In this document: positions 6,368 through 12,930 of the stretch, piece after piece
Numbering within the stretch: the stretch's first letter is position 1
How the letters are laid out: each line of letters starts with the position of its first letter
NCBI GenBank assembly: GCA_024692105.1
Contig: JAILMZ010000112.1
Coordinates: 1 to 12,930 of the forward strand
Source of the DNA: Saccharofermentans sp.
GTDB lineage: Bacteria; Bacillota_A; Clostridia; Saccharofermentanales; Saccharofermentanaceae
Direction of reading: 5' to 3'
Length of the DNA stretch: 12,930 nucleotides
The notes under the pieces: model-generated
What the model was told of the DNA's origin: nothing
The model's database searches: none
What the model saw: only the letters and a program-made list of their open reading frames with translations
Program-made: the position numbers and the translations under genes

Positions 6368-7480
6368 ATGGAAGACAGAGAAAGAACAGTAGTAAGGACG
6401 GGTATCGTCGGCATCGTGGCAAATGCGCTTCTGGCAAGCGTAAAGGCTGCCACCGGTCTTGCCGTGAATTCCATTGCGATGGTCCTTGATGCCGTCAACA
6501 ATCTGAGTGACTGCCTGTCTTCGATCATTACCATCGTCGGCACCAAGATCGCCGGCAAAAAGCCCGACAAGAAGCATCCGCTCGGCCACGGCAGGGTAGA
6601 GTACTTAAGCCAGATGGCGGTCGCGGTCATCATCCTTTATGCCGGTGTCACTGCAACGATCGAGTCGATAAAGAAGATATTCGCACCCGAGCCTCCGGAC
6701 CATAACATCGTCTCGCTGGCGATAATCGGCGTCGCGGTAATCGTTAAGATATTCCTGGGACTGTACTTCAGGAAGAAGGCGGCGCAGGCAAAGTCAGACC
6801 TTCTCAAGGCATCCGGCACGGACGCGCTCTTTGATGCTGTTCTGTCCACTGCGGTACTCGTATCGGCGATCATCTTCATTGCTACAGGGCTCAATCTCGA
6901 GGCTTACGTCAGCGTTGTCATCTCCGCCTTTATCATCAAGGCAGGCATCGAAATGATCCGCGAGGCGGTCGACGACATGCTCGGCCACCGCGTTGAAGGC
7001 GAGCTCACCAAGAAGGTCAAAGCCATAGTAAACGAGCTCCCGGGAGTATACGGCACATACGACGTTGTACTGCACAACTACGGCCCGGACCGCTACCTTG
7101 GTTCTCTGCACGTCGAAGTCGACGATACAATGACCGCTAAGGAGTTCGATGCACTGACCCGCGACATCGTCGAAGCGGTGTACGACAAGACTGCGATAAT
7201 CATGACGGGTGTCGGATTGTACTCTCGCAACACAGGCGATGACGAGGCAATGAGGATCCGCTCTGAGATCACCAGGCTGGTCATGGACCATGACAATGTC
7301 ATCCAGATGCACGGATTCTATATCGACGAGAAGAGGAAGAGGATAACATTCGACATCATCATTGATTTTGACGAGGTCAATATCGATGAACTGTATGCAC
7401 ATATCGTAAATGATGTGAAGGAAGTTGCTCCGGGCTATGAAGTAAAGGTCTCACTGGACGCGGACATCAGCGACCTGTAG
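6368..7480 (+). CDS. Cation diffusion facilitator (CDF) metal exporter
   Basis: A 370-residue inner-membrane antiporter that exports divalent metal in exchange for protons. It has a six-helix membrane domain (about 10-200). TM2 carries D41-AVN-N45-LSD48, and the following loop carries the conserved HPLGHGRVEY (70-79). TM5 carries D152-ALF-D156. The transport site is therefore D41/N45 with D152/D156. Asn instead of His or Asp in this set resembles Mn-exporting members more than Zn-exporting ones such as YiiP, so Mn2+ is a reasonable guess, not proof. The cytoplasmic part is long: a normal dimerisation domain (about 210-285) and a second, similar alpha/beta unit (295-370). No Shine-Dalgarno is present; see the -10 element. 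It lies between the rubredoxin terminator and tRNA-Gly(GCC). Confidence 0.92.
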   Translation: MEDRERTVVRTGIVGIVANALLASVKAATGLAVNSIAMVLDAVNNLSDCLSSIITIVGTKIAGKKPDKKHPLGHGRVEYLSQMAVAVIILYAGVTATIESIKKIFAPEPPDHNIVSLAIIGVAVIVKIFLGLYFRKKAAQAKSDLLKASGTDALFDAVLSTAVLVSAIIFIATGLNLEAYVSVVISAFIIKAGIEMIREAVDDMLGHRVEGELTKKVKAIVNELPGVYGTYDVVLHNYGPDRYLGSLHVEVDDTMTAKEFDALTRDIVEAVYDKTAIIMTGVGLYSRNTGDDEAMRIRSEITRLVMDHDNVIQMHGFYIDEKRKRITFDIIIDFDEVNIDELYAHIVNDVKEVAPGYEVKVSLDADISDL

Positions 7481-7506
7481 TGTTTTTGCCGCTCCGAAAA
7501 TCAGTG

Positions 7507-7535
7507 TTGACAAATCTGGGGCGCGCTCATATAAT
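7507..7535 (+). promoter_or_regulatory. Consensus promoter of tRNA-Gly(GCC)
   Basis: TTGACA (7507-7512) and TATAAT (7530-7535) with a 17-base spacer: both hexamers match the sigma-70/A consensus exactly. Transcription should start near 7542, four bases before the tRNA. Confidence 0.93.
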
Positions 7536-7545
7536 ATTCAAGCAC

Positions 7546-7620
7546 GCGGGATTAACTCAGTGGTAGAGTGTCACCTTGCCAAGGTGAAAGTCGCGAGTTC
7601 AAGTCTCGTATCCCGCTCCA
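7546..7620 (+). tRNA. tRNA-Gly (GCC)
   Basis: Cloverleaf of 75 nt with encoded CCA. The acceptor GCGGGAT pairs with ATCCCGC, the discriminator is U, the anticodon loop is TTGCCAA (GCC), and the T arm is GCGAG-TTCAAGT-CTCGT. Sole gene between a consensus promoter and an intrinsic terminator, as expected for the major glycine isoacceptor. Confidence 0.96.
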
Positions 7621-7622
7621 CC

Positions 7623-7650
7623 AAGCCTCGGAAATGTCCGGGGCTTTTTT
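7623..7650 (+). terminator. tRNA-Gly(GCC) terminator
   Basis: A nine-base-pair stem (AAGCCTCGG, 7623-7631, with CCGGGGCTT, 7638-7646; one T-G pair), a six-base loop, and six T. Confidence 0.9.
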
Positions 7651-7666
7651 GTTGCTTATTTGCTCT

Positions 7667-7766
7667 AGTCGCTGGAAAGTCGCTGGATTTGTCGTTTTCA
7701 GCGACGAATCAGCGGAAGTCGCCAAAAAGTCGCTGGATTTGTCATTTTCAGCGACGAACTAGCGAC
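7667..7766. repeat. Tandem and inverted repeat cluster (GTCGCTG / CAGCGAC)
   Basis: A 33-base unit at 7676-7708 recurs at 7726-7758 with one difference (G7693 versus A7743), a 50-base period. Each copy is itself an inverted repeat: GTCGCTG (7679-7685, 7729-7735) against CAGCGAC (7699-7705, 7749-7755). Extra half-sites GTCGCT at 7668-7673 and AGCGAC at 7761-7766 flank the pair, so the whole block is also roughly symmetrical. The period is not a multiple of three, arguing against coding. It sits right after a tRNA transcription unit. No transposase or target duplication is visible. It may be a dispersed non-coding element or a folded RNA. Confidence 0.75.
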
Positions 7767-7918
7767 CGGGCTCAATATGAGGGGTCAACAAGGTGGCAGG
7801 CAGGGCCACCACACCCCGCCATTGGTGCATTTTCCACAAAAACCGACCACCTCTATTTGTGCAAATCAGTCTTTTACCATCTAACTTTGCCACAGTTTTG
7901 CTTTAAAATTTACGCGGA
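7767..7918. other. Intergenic stretch before the phosphoglycerol transferase gene
   Basis: No gene seen. It holds a small hairpin, GGTGGC (7792-7797) with GCCACC (7805-7810), and a TAAAAT (7904-7909) nine bases before the next ATG, a possible -10 box. There is no good Shine-Dalgarno and no convincing -35 box at the right distance. Confidence 0.4.
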
Positions 7919-10489
7919 ATGAAAAAAGTAAGGCACATTCTGGGAATAATCGGAATAGGAGTTCTGGCACTTTTGCTGGCACTCCTGATTTTCGCGATGC
8001 TGTGGACGATGGATATCTGGAGGCACATCACCTTCGATGAGATCGTTTATCATCTCTTCGCACCGATCAAAGGCACGAATCCCGACGTCATCTGGAGTTT
8101 CATCTTCAGGGCGTTGACGCCTTCGCTTCTTATCGCGGCAGCGCTTGTGACGTTCAATATCGTGCTCTCAAAGAAAGCAAACAGGCAAAAGCTTGTAAAG
8201 ATAGTAAATACCGCAGTCAGCATCATCCTTGTGATATCCCTTACGCTTACGATGTTCTTCTTCTGCTCGAAGTATGACGTTGTCGATTACTTCAAGAATA
8301 AGGGCGAGAGCTCGGATTTCATCAAGGACAATTACGTTGACCCCAACACGGTAGTGCTTCAGGCACCCGGTGAGCAGAGGAATCTTATCTACATTTTCCT
8401 TGAGTCGATGGAGGCAACTTACTCCGACAAGACATCGGGCGGTGCTTACGACGACAACTACATTCCCAATCTGACAAACTACGCGCTCGGCGAAGGCTGC
8501 TGCTTCAACGGCAGCACGGGCAAGCTCAACGGCGCACTCTCGCTGCACGGCGCGACATTTACTTCCGGTGCGATGGTCGCACAGACCGCAGGACTTCCCG
8601 CCATGGAGGAGGTCGGAAATGCTGCAGGCACGCAGGATTCTTTCTATCCCGGCGCTACCATGATCGGCGACATCCTTGCTGCCCAGGGCTACAACCAGGA
8701 ACTGTTGGTCGGTTCTGATGCGGTATTCGGCGGCAGAGCACAATATTTCAGCGGACATGGCGGATACAAGATATTCGACTATGTATATGCAATGGAAAAC
8801 GGCTACATTCCCGAGGGCTACAAGGTTTGGTGGGGATACGAGGACGAGAAGCTCTTCGATTTCGCCAAGGCCGAGATCTTAGACCTTGCGTCAAAGCCGG
8901 AGCCATTCAACTTCACGATGCTTACGGTGGATACGCATTTCGAGGACGGATGGGTATGCGACCTGTGCGAAGACGAGTACCCCGGCAACCAGTATGCGAA
9001 CGTAATCTCCTGCTCCGACAGACAGGTGTACGATTTCGTCGAGTGGATAAAGGCGCAGGATTTCTATGAGAACACGACGATCGTCATCTGCGGCGACCAC
9101 ATCACGATGGACTCGAATTTCTGCGAGGCGATCGAGCCTTCCTACGAGAGAAAGACATACTGCTGCATCTTAAACGGTGTGCTCACGCAGCCTGAAGAGG
9201 CAAGAGAGTTCTCTACATTCGACATGTTCCCGACGACGCTTGCTGCAATGGGCTGGACGATAGAAGGCGACAGGCTGGGCCTCGGCACGAACCTGTATTC
9301 GGATACAAAGACTCTCGTCGAGGAGTACGGCGCGAATTACGTGAACGGCGAGCTTAAGAAGAACTCTGACTTCATAAAGGACGAGATCGCGGCATACAAC
9401 CCGTTTGACGCGGAGATATTCGAGACCAACAGCGTATTGCAGCTGTCTTATGACGTCACCATTGATCAGGGCGCGGTCCAGACCGTCGACATCAAGCTCG
9501 AAGGCATCGAGATCACCGACGCTCCCGTACAGGCGATGACACTTAAGATAGTCGCAGAAGACGGTGCGAACGAAGCGACTTACGATATGACTCTGAATCC
9601 CGACATGTCCTATACGACTACGTTTGACGTATCCATGTTCGAGAGGTACGGCCTCGAGACTATCTCCATCTATGTTACTGATGAAGACGGCGAAGAGAAC
9701 CTCATTTATGAGAACTCCACAGACCTTACGGAGCCTTACTACTACCTGAACAAGGACATCGACGATTACATCAAGTATGCACAGAGCCTGGATAACGTTA
9801 CTATCCTTGCGGCAACTTCCGTCGACGCGTCGAAACACATGGCAGGATCCACCTTCACACAGCTCAGGGATCTGGGCTTCGAGGCAGGTTTTGACCAGAA
9901 GTTCGGCATGAGCTGGTACGGCGTATGGTCGGGCGGAGAGGTCATCGACGAGCAGCTGTCTGAAGACGTTACGGTTAGCGGCAGCGGCACGCTCCCGAAC
10001 GGCGAGTCTTACTCGATCAAAGGCGGCGGTTACAACGGCACTGACTCCGGTTTCGGCTCGATCGTGGTAGACGGAACCGAGTATGGTTCGGGCCTCAGAG
10101 GCATCTGCATCGTTATCTATGACAACGCCAGCGGAGAGCTTATCAACATGGCTTCATTCGACACATACTACAAGAGTTACACACCCGAGTGCACCGGCGG
10201 CGAAGTATCTTATAACATCACGAACTTCTTCGGCTCTAGATGTAATGTCGCGGTCAACGGCGTCGGCAGCGAGATCAACCTCAATAATACCGGCACGGCA
10301 GACCTCTATGTCTGGGACGCTGACAACGTCGGCAATCCCGATTACTACGAGCTCGTCTTCGACGAAGCATCAAAATCTTATGCATGCTCGTTCGACATGA
10401 AGGACTACGATACAGAGACTATGTACATGTCCATCTACATCAAGAAGGCAGGCGGCAAGATCCTGCTGAGGTACAAGATCAAGTTATGA
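7919..10489 (+). CDS. Membrane phosphoglycerol transferase-like protein (LtaS/OpgB sulfatase fold) with ILEI-like tail
   Basis: An 856-residue envelope protein. Three membrane segments (about 8-30, 58-83, 96-116) precede an extracellular alkaline-phosphatase-superfamily domain (about 153-460). Motifs match the OpgB/LtaS type of phosphoglycerol transferase: NLIYIFLESMEATY with metal ligand E162, TFTSGAMVAQTAGLP (213-227) with a likely Thr nucleophile, GSDAVFGGRAQYF, WWGYEDEKLFDFAK, MLTVDTHFEDG (D338, H340) and GDHITMD (D393, H394). Such enzymes move glycerol-phosphate from phosphatidylglycerol onto teichoic acids or glycans. Residues 505-600 look like a beta-sandwich. Residues 612-750 resemble the two halves of an ILEI/FAM3-type domain in swapped order: a TILAATSVDAS...LRDLGF part, then SIVVDGTEY...RGICIVIYDNASGELI...FDTY. 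The last 100 residues are unassigned. The start lacks a Shine-Dalgarno but gives a good first membrane helix. Acceptor unknown. Confidence 0.85.
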   Translation: MKKVRHILGIIGIGVLALLLALLIFAMLWTMDIWRHITFDEIVYHLFAPIKGTNPDVIWSFIFRALTPSLLIAAALVTFNIVLSKKANRQKLVKIVNTAVSIILVISLTLTMFFFCSKYDVVDYFKNKGESSDFIKDNYVDPNTVVLQAPGEQRNLIYIFLESMEATYSDKTSGGAYDDNYIPNLTNYALGEGCCFNGSTGKLNGALSLHGATFTSGAMVAQTAGLPAMEEVGNAAGTQDSFYPGATMIGDILAAQGYNQELLVGSDAVFGGRAQYFSGHGGYKIFDYVYAMENGYIPEGYKVWWGYEDEKLFDFAKAEILDLASKPEPFNFTMLTVDTHFEDGWVCDLCEDEYPGNQYANVISCSDRQVYDFVEWIKAQDFYENTTIVICGDHITMDSNFCEAIEPSYERKTYCCILNGVLTQPEEAREFSTFDMFPTTLAAMGWTIEGDRLGLGTNLYSDTKTLVEEYGANYVNGELKKNSDFIKDEIAAYNPFDAEIFETNSVLQLSYDVTIDQGAVQTVDIKLEGIEITDAPVQAMTLKIVAEDGANEATYDMTLNPDMSYTTTFDVSMFERYGLETISIYVTDEDGEENLIYENSTDLTEPYYYLNKDIDDYIKYAQSLDNVTILAATSVDASKHMAGSTFTQLRDLGFEAGFDQKFGMSWYGVWSGGEVIDEQLSEDVTVSGSGTLPNGESYSIKGGGYNGTDSGFGSIVVDGTEYGSGLRGICIVIYDNASGELINMASFDTYYKSYTPECTGGEVSYNITNFFGSRCNVAVNGVGSEINLNNTGTADLYVWDADNVGNPDYYELVFDEASKSYACSFDMKDYDTETMYMSIYIKKAGGKILLRYKIKL

Positions 10490-10584
10490 CACCCGCTGAT
10501 TATCTGTACATCTTTACCATGGCGAAGATCGCTCTTAAGAATCTCCGCAACAGAAGACTTGTGCGCAAAGCCAGGTCCGTCTGA
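10486..10584 (+). CDS. Possible small basic peptide overlapping the upstream stop
   Basis: A 32-codon frame whose ATG shares four bases (ATGA, 10486-10489) with the stop of the phosphoglycerol transferase gene, the usual sign of translational coupling. It begins MTPADYLYIFTMAKIA and ends in a cationic segment with six Arg and several Lys residues. The result could be an amphipathic membrane-associated peptide. I recognise no family. Only weak ribosome-site sequence (TGAGG, about 15 bases upstream) is seen. A chance frame is a real alternative. Confidence 0.35.
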   Translation: MTPADYLYIFTMAKIALKNLRNRRLVRKARSV

Positions 10585-10617
10585 ACTTGCCACAATATTC
10601 CCCTGAACCTCGCCTCG

Positions 10618-10646
10618 TTGAAGTCCTATATTATTTAATATAAAAT
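10618..10646 (+). promoter_or_regulatory. Promoter of the phosphohexomutase-guanylyltransferase operon
   Basis: TTGAAG (10618-10623), a 17-base spacer and TAAAAT (10641-10646), 31 bases before the start codon. The region is AT-rich against GC-richer surroundings. No terminator separates it from the upstream gene, so read-through is also possible. Confidence 0.6.
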
Positions 10647-10677
10647 AATAGGCAGTTTATTCTCGGAGAGGTATGAC

Positions 10678-12357
10678 ATGTCAGCTCAGGAATTGAATAG
10701 CAAGTACGAGCTGTGGCTGGAGAAGGCCACGCTTGATGAAGATCTCACACAAGAACTTAAAGCAATGGACGAGGCTAAGATCGAGGATGCTTTCTACCGC
10801 GATCTCGCTTTCGGCACGGGCGGCCTTCGAGGCGTCATAGGCGCCGGCACGAACCGCATGAACATTTATACCGTCGCAAAAGCATCACAGGGCCTCGCAG
10901 ATTACGTCAACTCCAAGGAAGGCGATCACTCCATCGCGGTATCCTACGACAGCAGGATCAAATCGGACCTGTTCAGCCGCACGGCATCCGCCGTCTTCGC
11001 GGCAAACGGCATCAGGGTTCACCTCTATAAAGAACTCATGCCGACACCGAACCTGTCTTATGCCGTACGCGCATTAGGCTGCGATGCGGGCATCATGGTA
11101 ACGGCATCACACAACCCCTCGAAATACAACGGCTACAAGGTATACGGCGCTGACGGCTGCCAGATCACCACTGAAGCGGCAGCTGAGATCCTCGCGAAGA
11201 TCGAAGCGATCGATATCTTCGCTGACGTTAAGACCGGAGATTTTGACGGTTTTGTCGATTCCGGCATGATCTCCTACATCGGCGACGACGTATACACGGA
11301 TTTCGTCGAAGAGGTAAAGGCTCAGTCCGTACTCTTCGGAGATGAGATCGACCGTAACGTTGCGATCGTTTACACACCTCTGAACGGTGCAGGACTTAAG
11401 CCGGTAACAAGAACGCTTAAGGAAGCGGGATTCACCAATATCACTATCGTATCCGAGCAGGAGCAGCCCGACGGTAACTTCCCGACATGCCCTTATCCGA
11501 ATCCGGAGATCAAAGAGGCAATGCAGCTTGGAATGGAATATGCTGCCAAGACGGGCGCTGATCTTCTCCTTGCGACAGACCCCGACTGCGACCGTTGCGG
11601 CATCGCGGTAAAAGACAGTACAGGCGAGTACAAGCTTGTAACGGGAAACGAAGTAGGCCTTCTTCTCCTGGACTTCATCTGCAGCCAGAGGACAAAGCAC
11701 GGCAGGATGCCCCAAGATCCTGTCTTCGTTAAGACGATCGTTACGACAGACTTGGGCGAGAAGATCGCTGACAGCTACGGCGTAAAGACAATCAACGTCC
11801 TTACGGGCTTCAAGTTCATAGGTGAGCAGATCGGCATGCTGGAAGCCAAGGGCAAGGCAGATTCCTACATCTGCGGATTCGAAGAATCTTACGGATATCT
11901 CACGGGCTCTTATGTAAGAGACAAGGATGCGGTCGACGCAGCCTTCATGATCTGTGAGATGTTCGCTTTCTATAAGACAAGGGGAATATCCATCCTGGAT
12001 AAGTTGAATGAACTCTACGCAAAGTACGGCTACTGCCTGAACACCCTGCACTCATATGAGTTCGATGGTTCCGCAGGATTTGCCAAGATGCAGGACATCA
12101 TGAAGAAGTTCCGTGCTGGCAAGGATGATTTCGCGGGATGCAAGACTGAGTCCTGCAAGGACTACTCCAAGGGTATCGACGGACTCCCGTCATCGGACGT
12201 TCTGAAGTACTTCATCGAGGGCGGCTCGGTCGTAGTAAGACCTTCGGGTACGGAGCCCAAGCTCAAGACATACATCTCCGTGCTGGCAAAAGACGAAGCG
12301 CAGGCACGCGATATAGAAGCAAAGATTTCTGCAGACCTTGCTGAATACATGAGATAA
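10678..12357 (+). CDS. Alpha-D-phosphohexomutase (phosphoglucomutase/phosphomannomutase)
   Basis: A 559-residue cytoplasmic enzyme, the usual length for the long phosphohexomutases of Bacillota. All four family signatures are visible: the phosphoserine loop TASHNPSKYNGYK with S144, the Mg loop DPDCDR (301-306; D301, D303, D305), the sugar-specificity loop GFEESYGY (400-407), and the phosphate-binding loop RPSGTEPKLK (521-530). It interconverts hexose 6- and 1-phosphates through a bisphosphate intermediate. The FEESYGY loop and length fit the PgcA type, which often accepts both glucose and mannose phosphates. The next gene is a mannose-1-phosphate guanylyltransferase 13 bases downstream, so mannose-1-phosphate supply is a likely role here (inference). 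The ribosome site GGAGAGG (10665-10671) supports the ATG at 10678; the nearby ATG at 10673 is out of frame. Confidence 0.93.
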   Translation: MSAQELNSKYELWLEKATLDEDLTQELKAMDEAKIEDAFYRDLAFGTGGLRGVIGAGTNRMNIYTVAKASQGLADYVNSKEGDHSIAVSYDSRIKSDLFSRTASAVFAANGIRVHLYKELMPTPNLSYAVRALGCDAGIMVTASHNPSKYNGYKVYGADGCQITTEAAAEILAKIEAIDIFADVKTGDFDGFVDSGMISYIGDDVYTDFVEEVKAQSVLFGDEIDRNVAIVYTPLNGAGLKPVTRTLKEAGFTNITIVSEQEQPDGNFPTCPYPNPEIKEAMQLGMEYAAKTGADLLLATDPDCDRCGIAVKDSTGEYKLVTGNEVGLLLLDFICSQRTKHGRMPQDPVFVKTIVTTDLGEKIADSYGVKTINVLTGFKFIGEQIGMLEAKGKADSYICGFEESYGYLTGSYVRDKDAVDAAFMICEMFAFYKTRGISILDKLNELYAKYGYCLNTLHSYEFDGSAGFAKMQDIMKKFRAGKDDFAGCKTESCKDYSKGIDGLPSSDVLKYFIEGGSVVVRPSGTEPKLKTYISVLAKDEAQARDIEAKISADLAEYMR

Positions 12358-12370
12358 CGGAGGCACACTA

Positions 12371-12930
12371 ATGAACATAATCCTTCTGTCCGGCGGTTCC
12401 GGCAAGAGACTCTGGCCGCTGTCAAACGAGATAAGATCCAAGCAGTTCATCAAGCTGTTCAAGGACGGCGACGGCAACTACGAGTCGATGGTGCAGAGAG
12501 TGTACCGTCAGGTAACGAACGTGGACAAGGGCGCACGCCTCACGATCGCCACTTCCAAGTCGCAGGTGCCTGCCATCTCATCACAGCTCGGCGATAAGGT
12601 ATCCATCTGCGTCGAGCCCTGCAGAAGAGACACTTTCCCTGCCATCGCACTGGCATCGGCTTACCTGCACGACGAGCTTGGAGTATCCGACGATGAATGC
12701 GTCGTTGTATGCCCGGTAGACCCCTACGTCGAAGACGATTACTATGAGTGCGTCGCTAGCCTCGAGAAGGAAGTTCTCGCAGGCAAGGCGAACATCACTC
12801 TCATGGGCGTCGAGCCCACATATCCTTCCGACAAGTACGGATACATCATCCCCGAATCAGAAGGCGCCGTTGCTCCCGTCAAGGAGTTCAAGGAGAAGCC
12901 CGATACGGAGACCGCGAAGAAATACCTCGC
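12371..12930 (+). CDS. Mannose-1-phosphate guanylyltransferase, N-terminal part (cut by window end)
   Basis: The first 186 codons are present and the gene continues past the window. The N-terminal nucleotidyltransferase signature is GGSGKRLWPLS (8-18), followed by SKQFIKLF (23-30). VEPCRRDTFPAIALA (81-95) matches the conserved EP..R.T.PA segment. VDPYV (116-120) stands where many family members have the metal-binding DH, and DKYGYI (154-159) is the expected sugar-binding stretch. The enzyme makes GDP-mannose from mannose-1-phosphate and GTP for polysaccharide or glycolipid mannosylation. Ribosome site GGAGG (12359-12363) is seven bases before the ATG. The 13-base gap to the mutase gene shows an operon. 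Whether a C-terminal isomerase domain follows cannot be seen. Confidence 0.9.
   Translation, partial: MNIILLSGGSGKRLWPLSNEIRSKQFIKLFKDGDGNYESMVQRVYRQVTNVDKGARLTIATSKSQVPAISSQLGDKVSICVEPCRRDTFPAIALASAYLHDELGVSDDECVVVCPVDPYVEDDYYECVASLEKEVLAGKANITLMGVEPTYPSDKYGYIIPESEGAVAPVKEFKEKPDTETAKKYL

Noticed and set aside
7676..7758. CRISPR array
   Set aside because: There are only two repeat copies with a 17-base gap and no cas genes; the repeats are hairpins with extra half-sites.
7560..7922. Plus-strand 120-codon frame from tRNA-Gly into the next gene
   Set aside because: It starts inside the tRNA, reads through the terminator and the 50-base-period repeats, and matches no known protein.
11107..12051. 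314-codon minus-strand frame inside the phosphohexomutase gene
   Set aside because: The plus strand carries all conserved family motifs throughout this interval.

Overview
The window looks like chromosomal DNA from a Clostridia-class Bacillota, probably a gut or rumen anaerobe. The pointers are an amidase with clostridial hydrophobic (ChW) repeats, a clostridial-type rubredoxin, a GH26 mannanase, tRNA genes with encoded CCA ends, strong AGGAGG-type ribosome sites on several genes, and sigma-A-like promoters (TTGACT-17-TATAAT). Genus cannot be read from the sequence. I see no integrase, transposase, CRISPR array or complete defence system.

Layout. 1-212 is an AT-rich stretch without a convincing gene. 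213-980 encodes a PD-(D/E)XK nuclease-like protein. 1023-1256 is a tRNA operon (Met-CAT, Glu-TTC, Cys-GCA) with its own promoter and terminator. 1319-3419 is a two-gene unit: an acidic helical-repeat protein followed after one base by a GH26 mannanase without a signal peptide. 3449-3524 is tRNA-Gly(CCC). 3617-5215 is a secreted N-acetylmuramoyl-L-alanine amidase with six ChW repeats. Facing it is an XRE-like regulator on the minus strand (5284-5793), with two palindromes in its leader. 5803-6132 is non-coding and holds a strong terminator with no obvious gene feeding it. 6133-6294 is a rubredoxin too short for most ORF callers. 6368-7480 is a cation diffusion facilitator. 7546-7620 is tRNA-Gly(GCC) with a perfect consensus promoter. 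7667-7766 is a small repeat cluster. 7919-10489 is a large membrane phosphoglycerol-transferase-like protein with an ILEI-like C-terminal region. A possible 32-residue peptide follows. 10678 to the window end holds a phosphohexomutase and a mannose-1-phosphate guanylyltransferase (cut by the edge) in one operon.

How the genes fit together. The amidase, the phosphoglycerol transferase and the mutase/guanylyltransferase pair suggest a cell-envelope and nucleotide-sugar neighbourhood: mannose-6-P to mannose-1-P to GDP-mannose, for surface glycans. The cytoplasmic GH26 enzyme may belong to intracellular manno-oligosaccharide use. The tRNA genes are interspersed as independent units. Two of their promoters overlap the stop codons of the preceding genes, and three protein genes look leaderless. 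These compact arrangements, the repeat cluster at 7667-7766, the palindromes upstream of the regulator, the orphan terminator and the ILEI-like tail are the points most worth checking.
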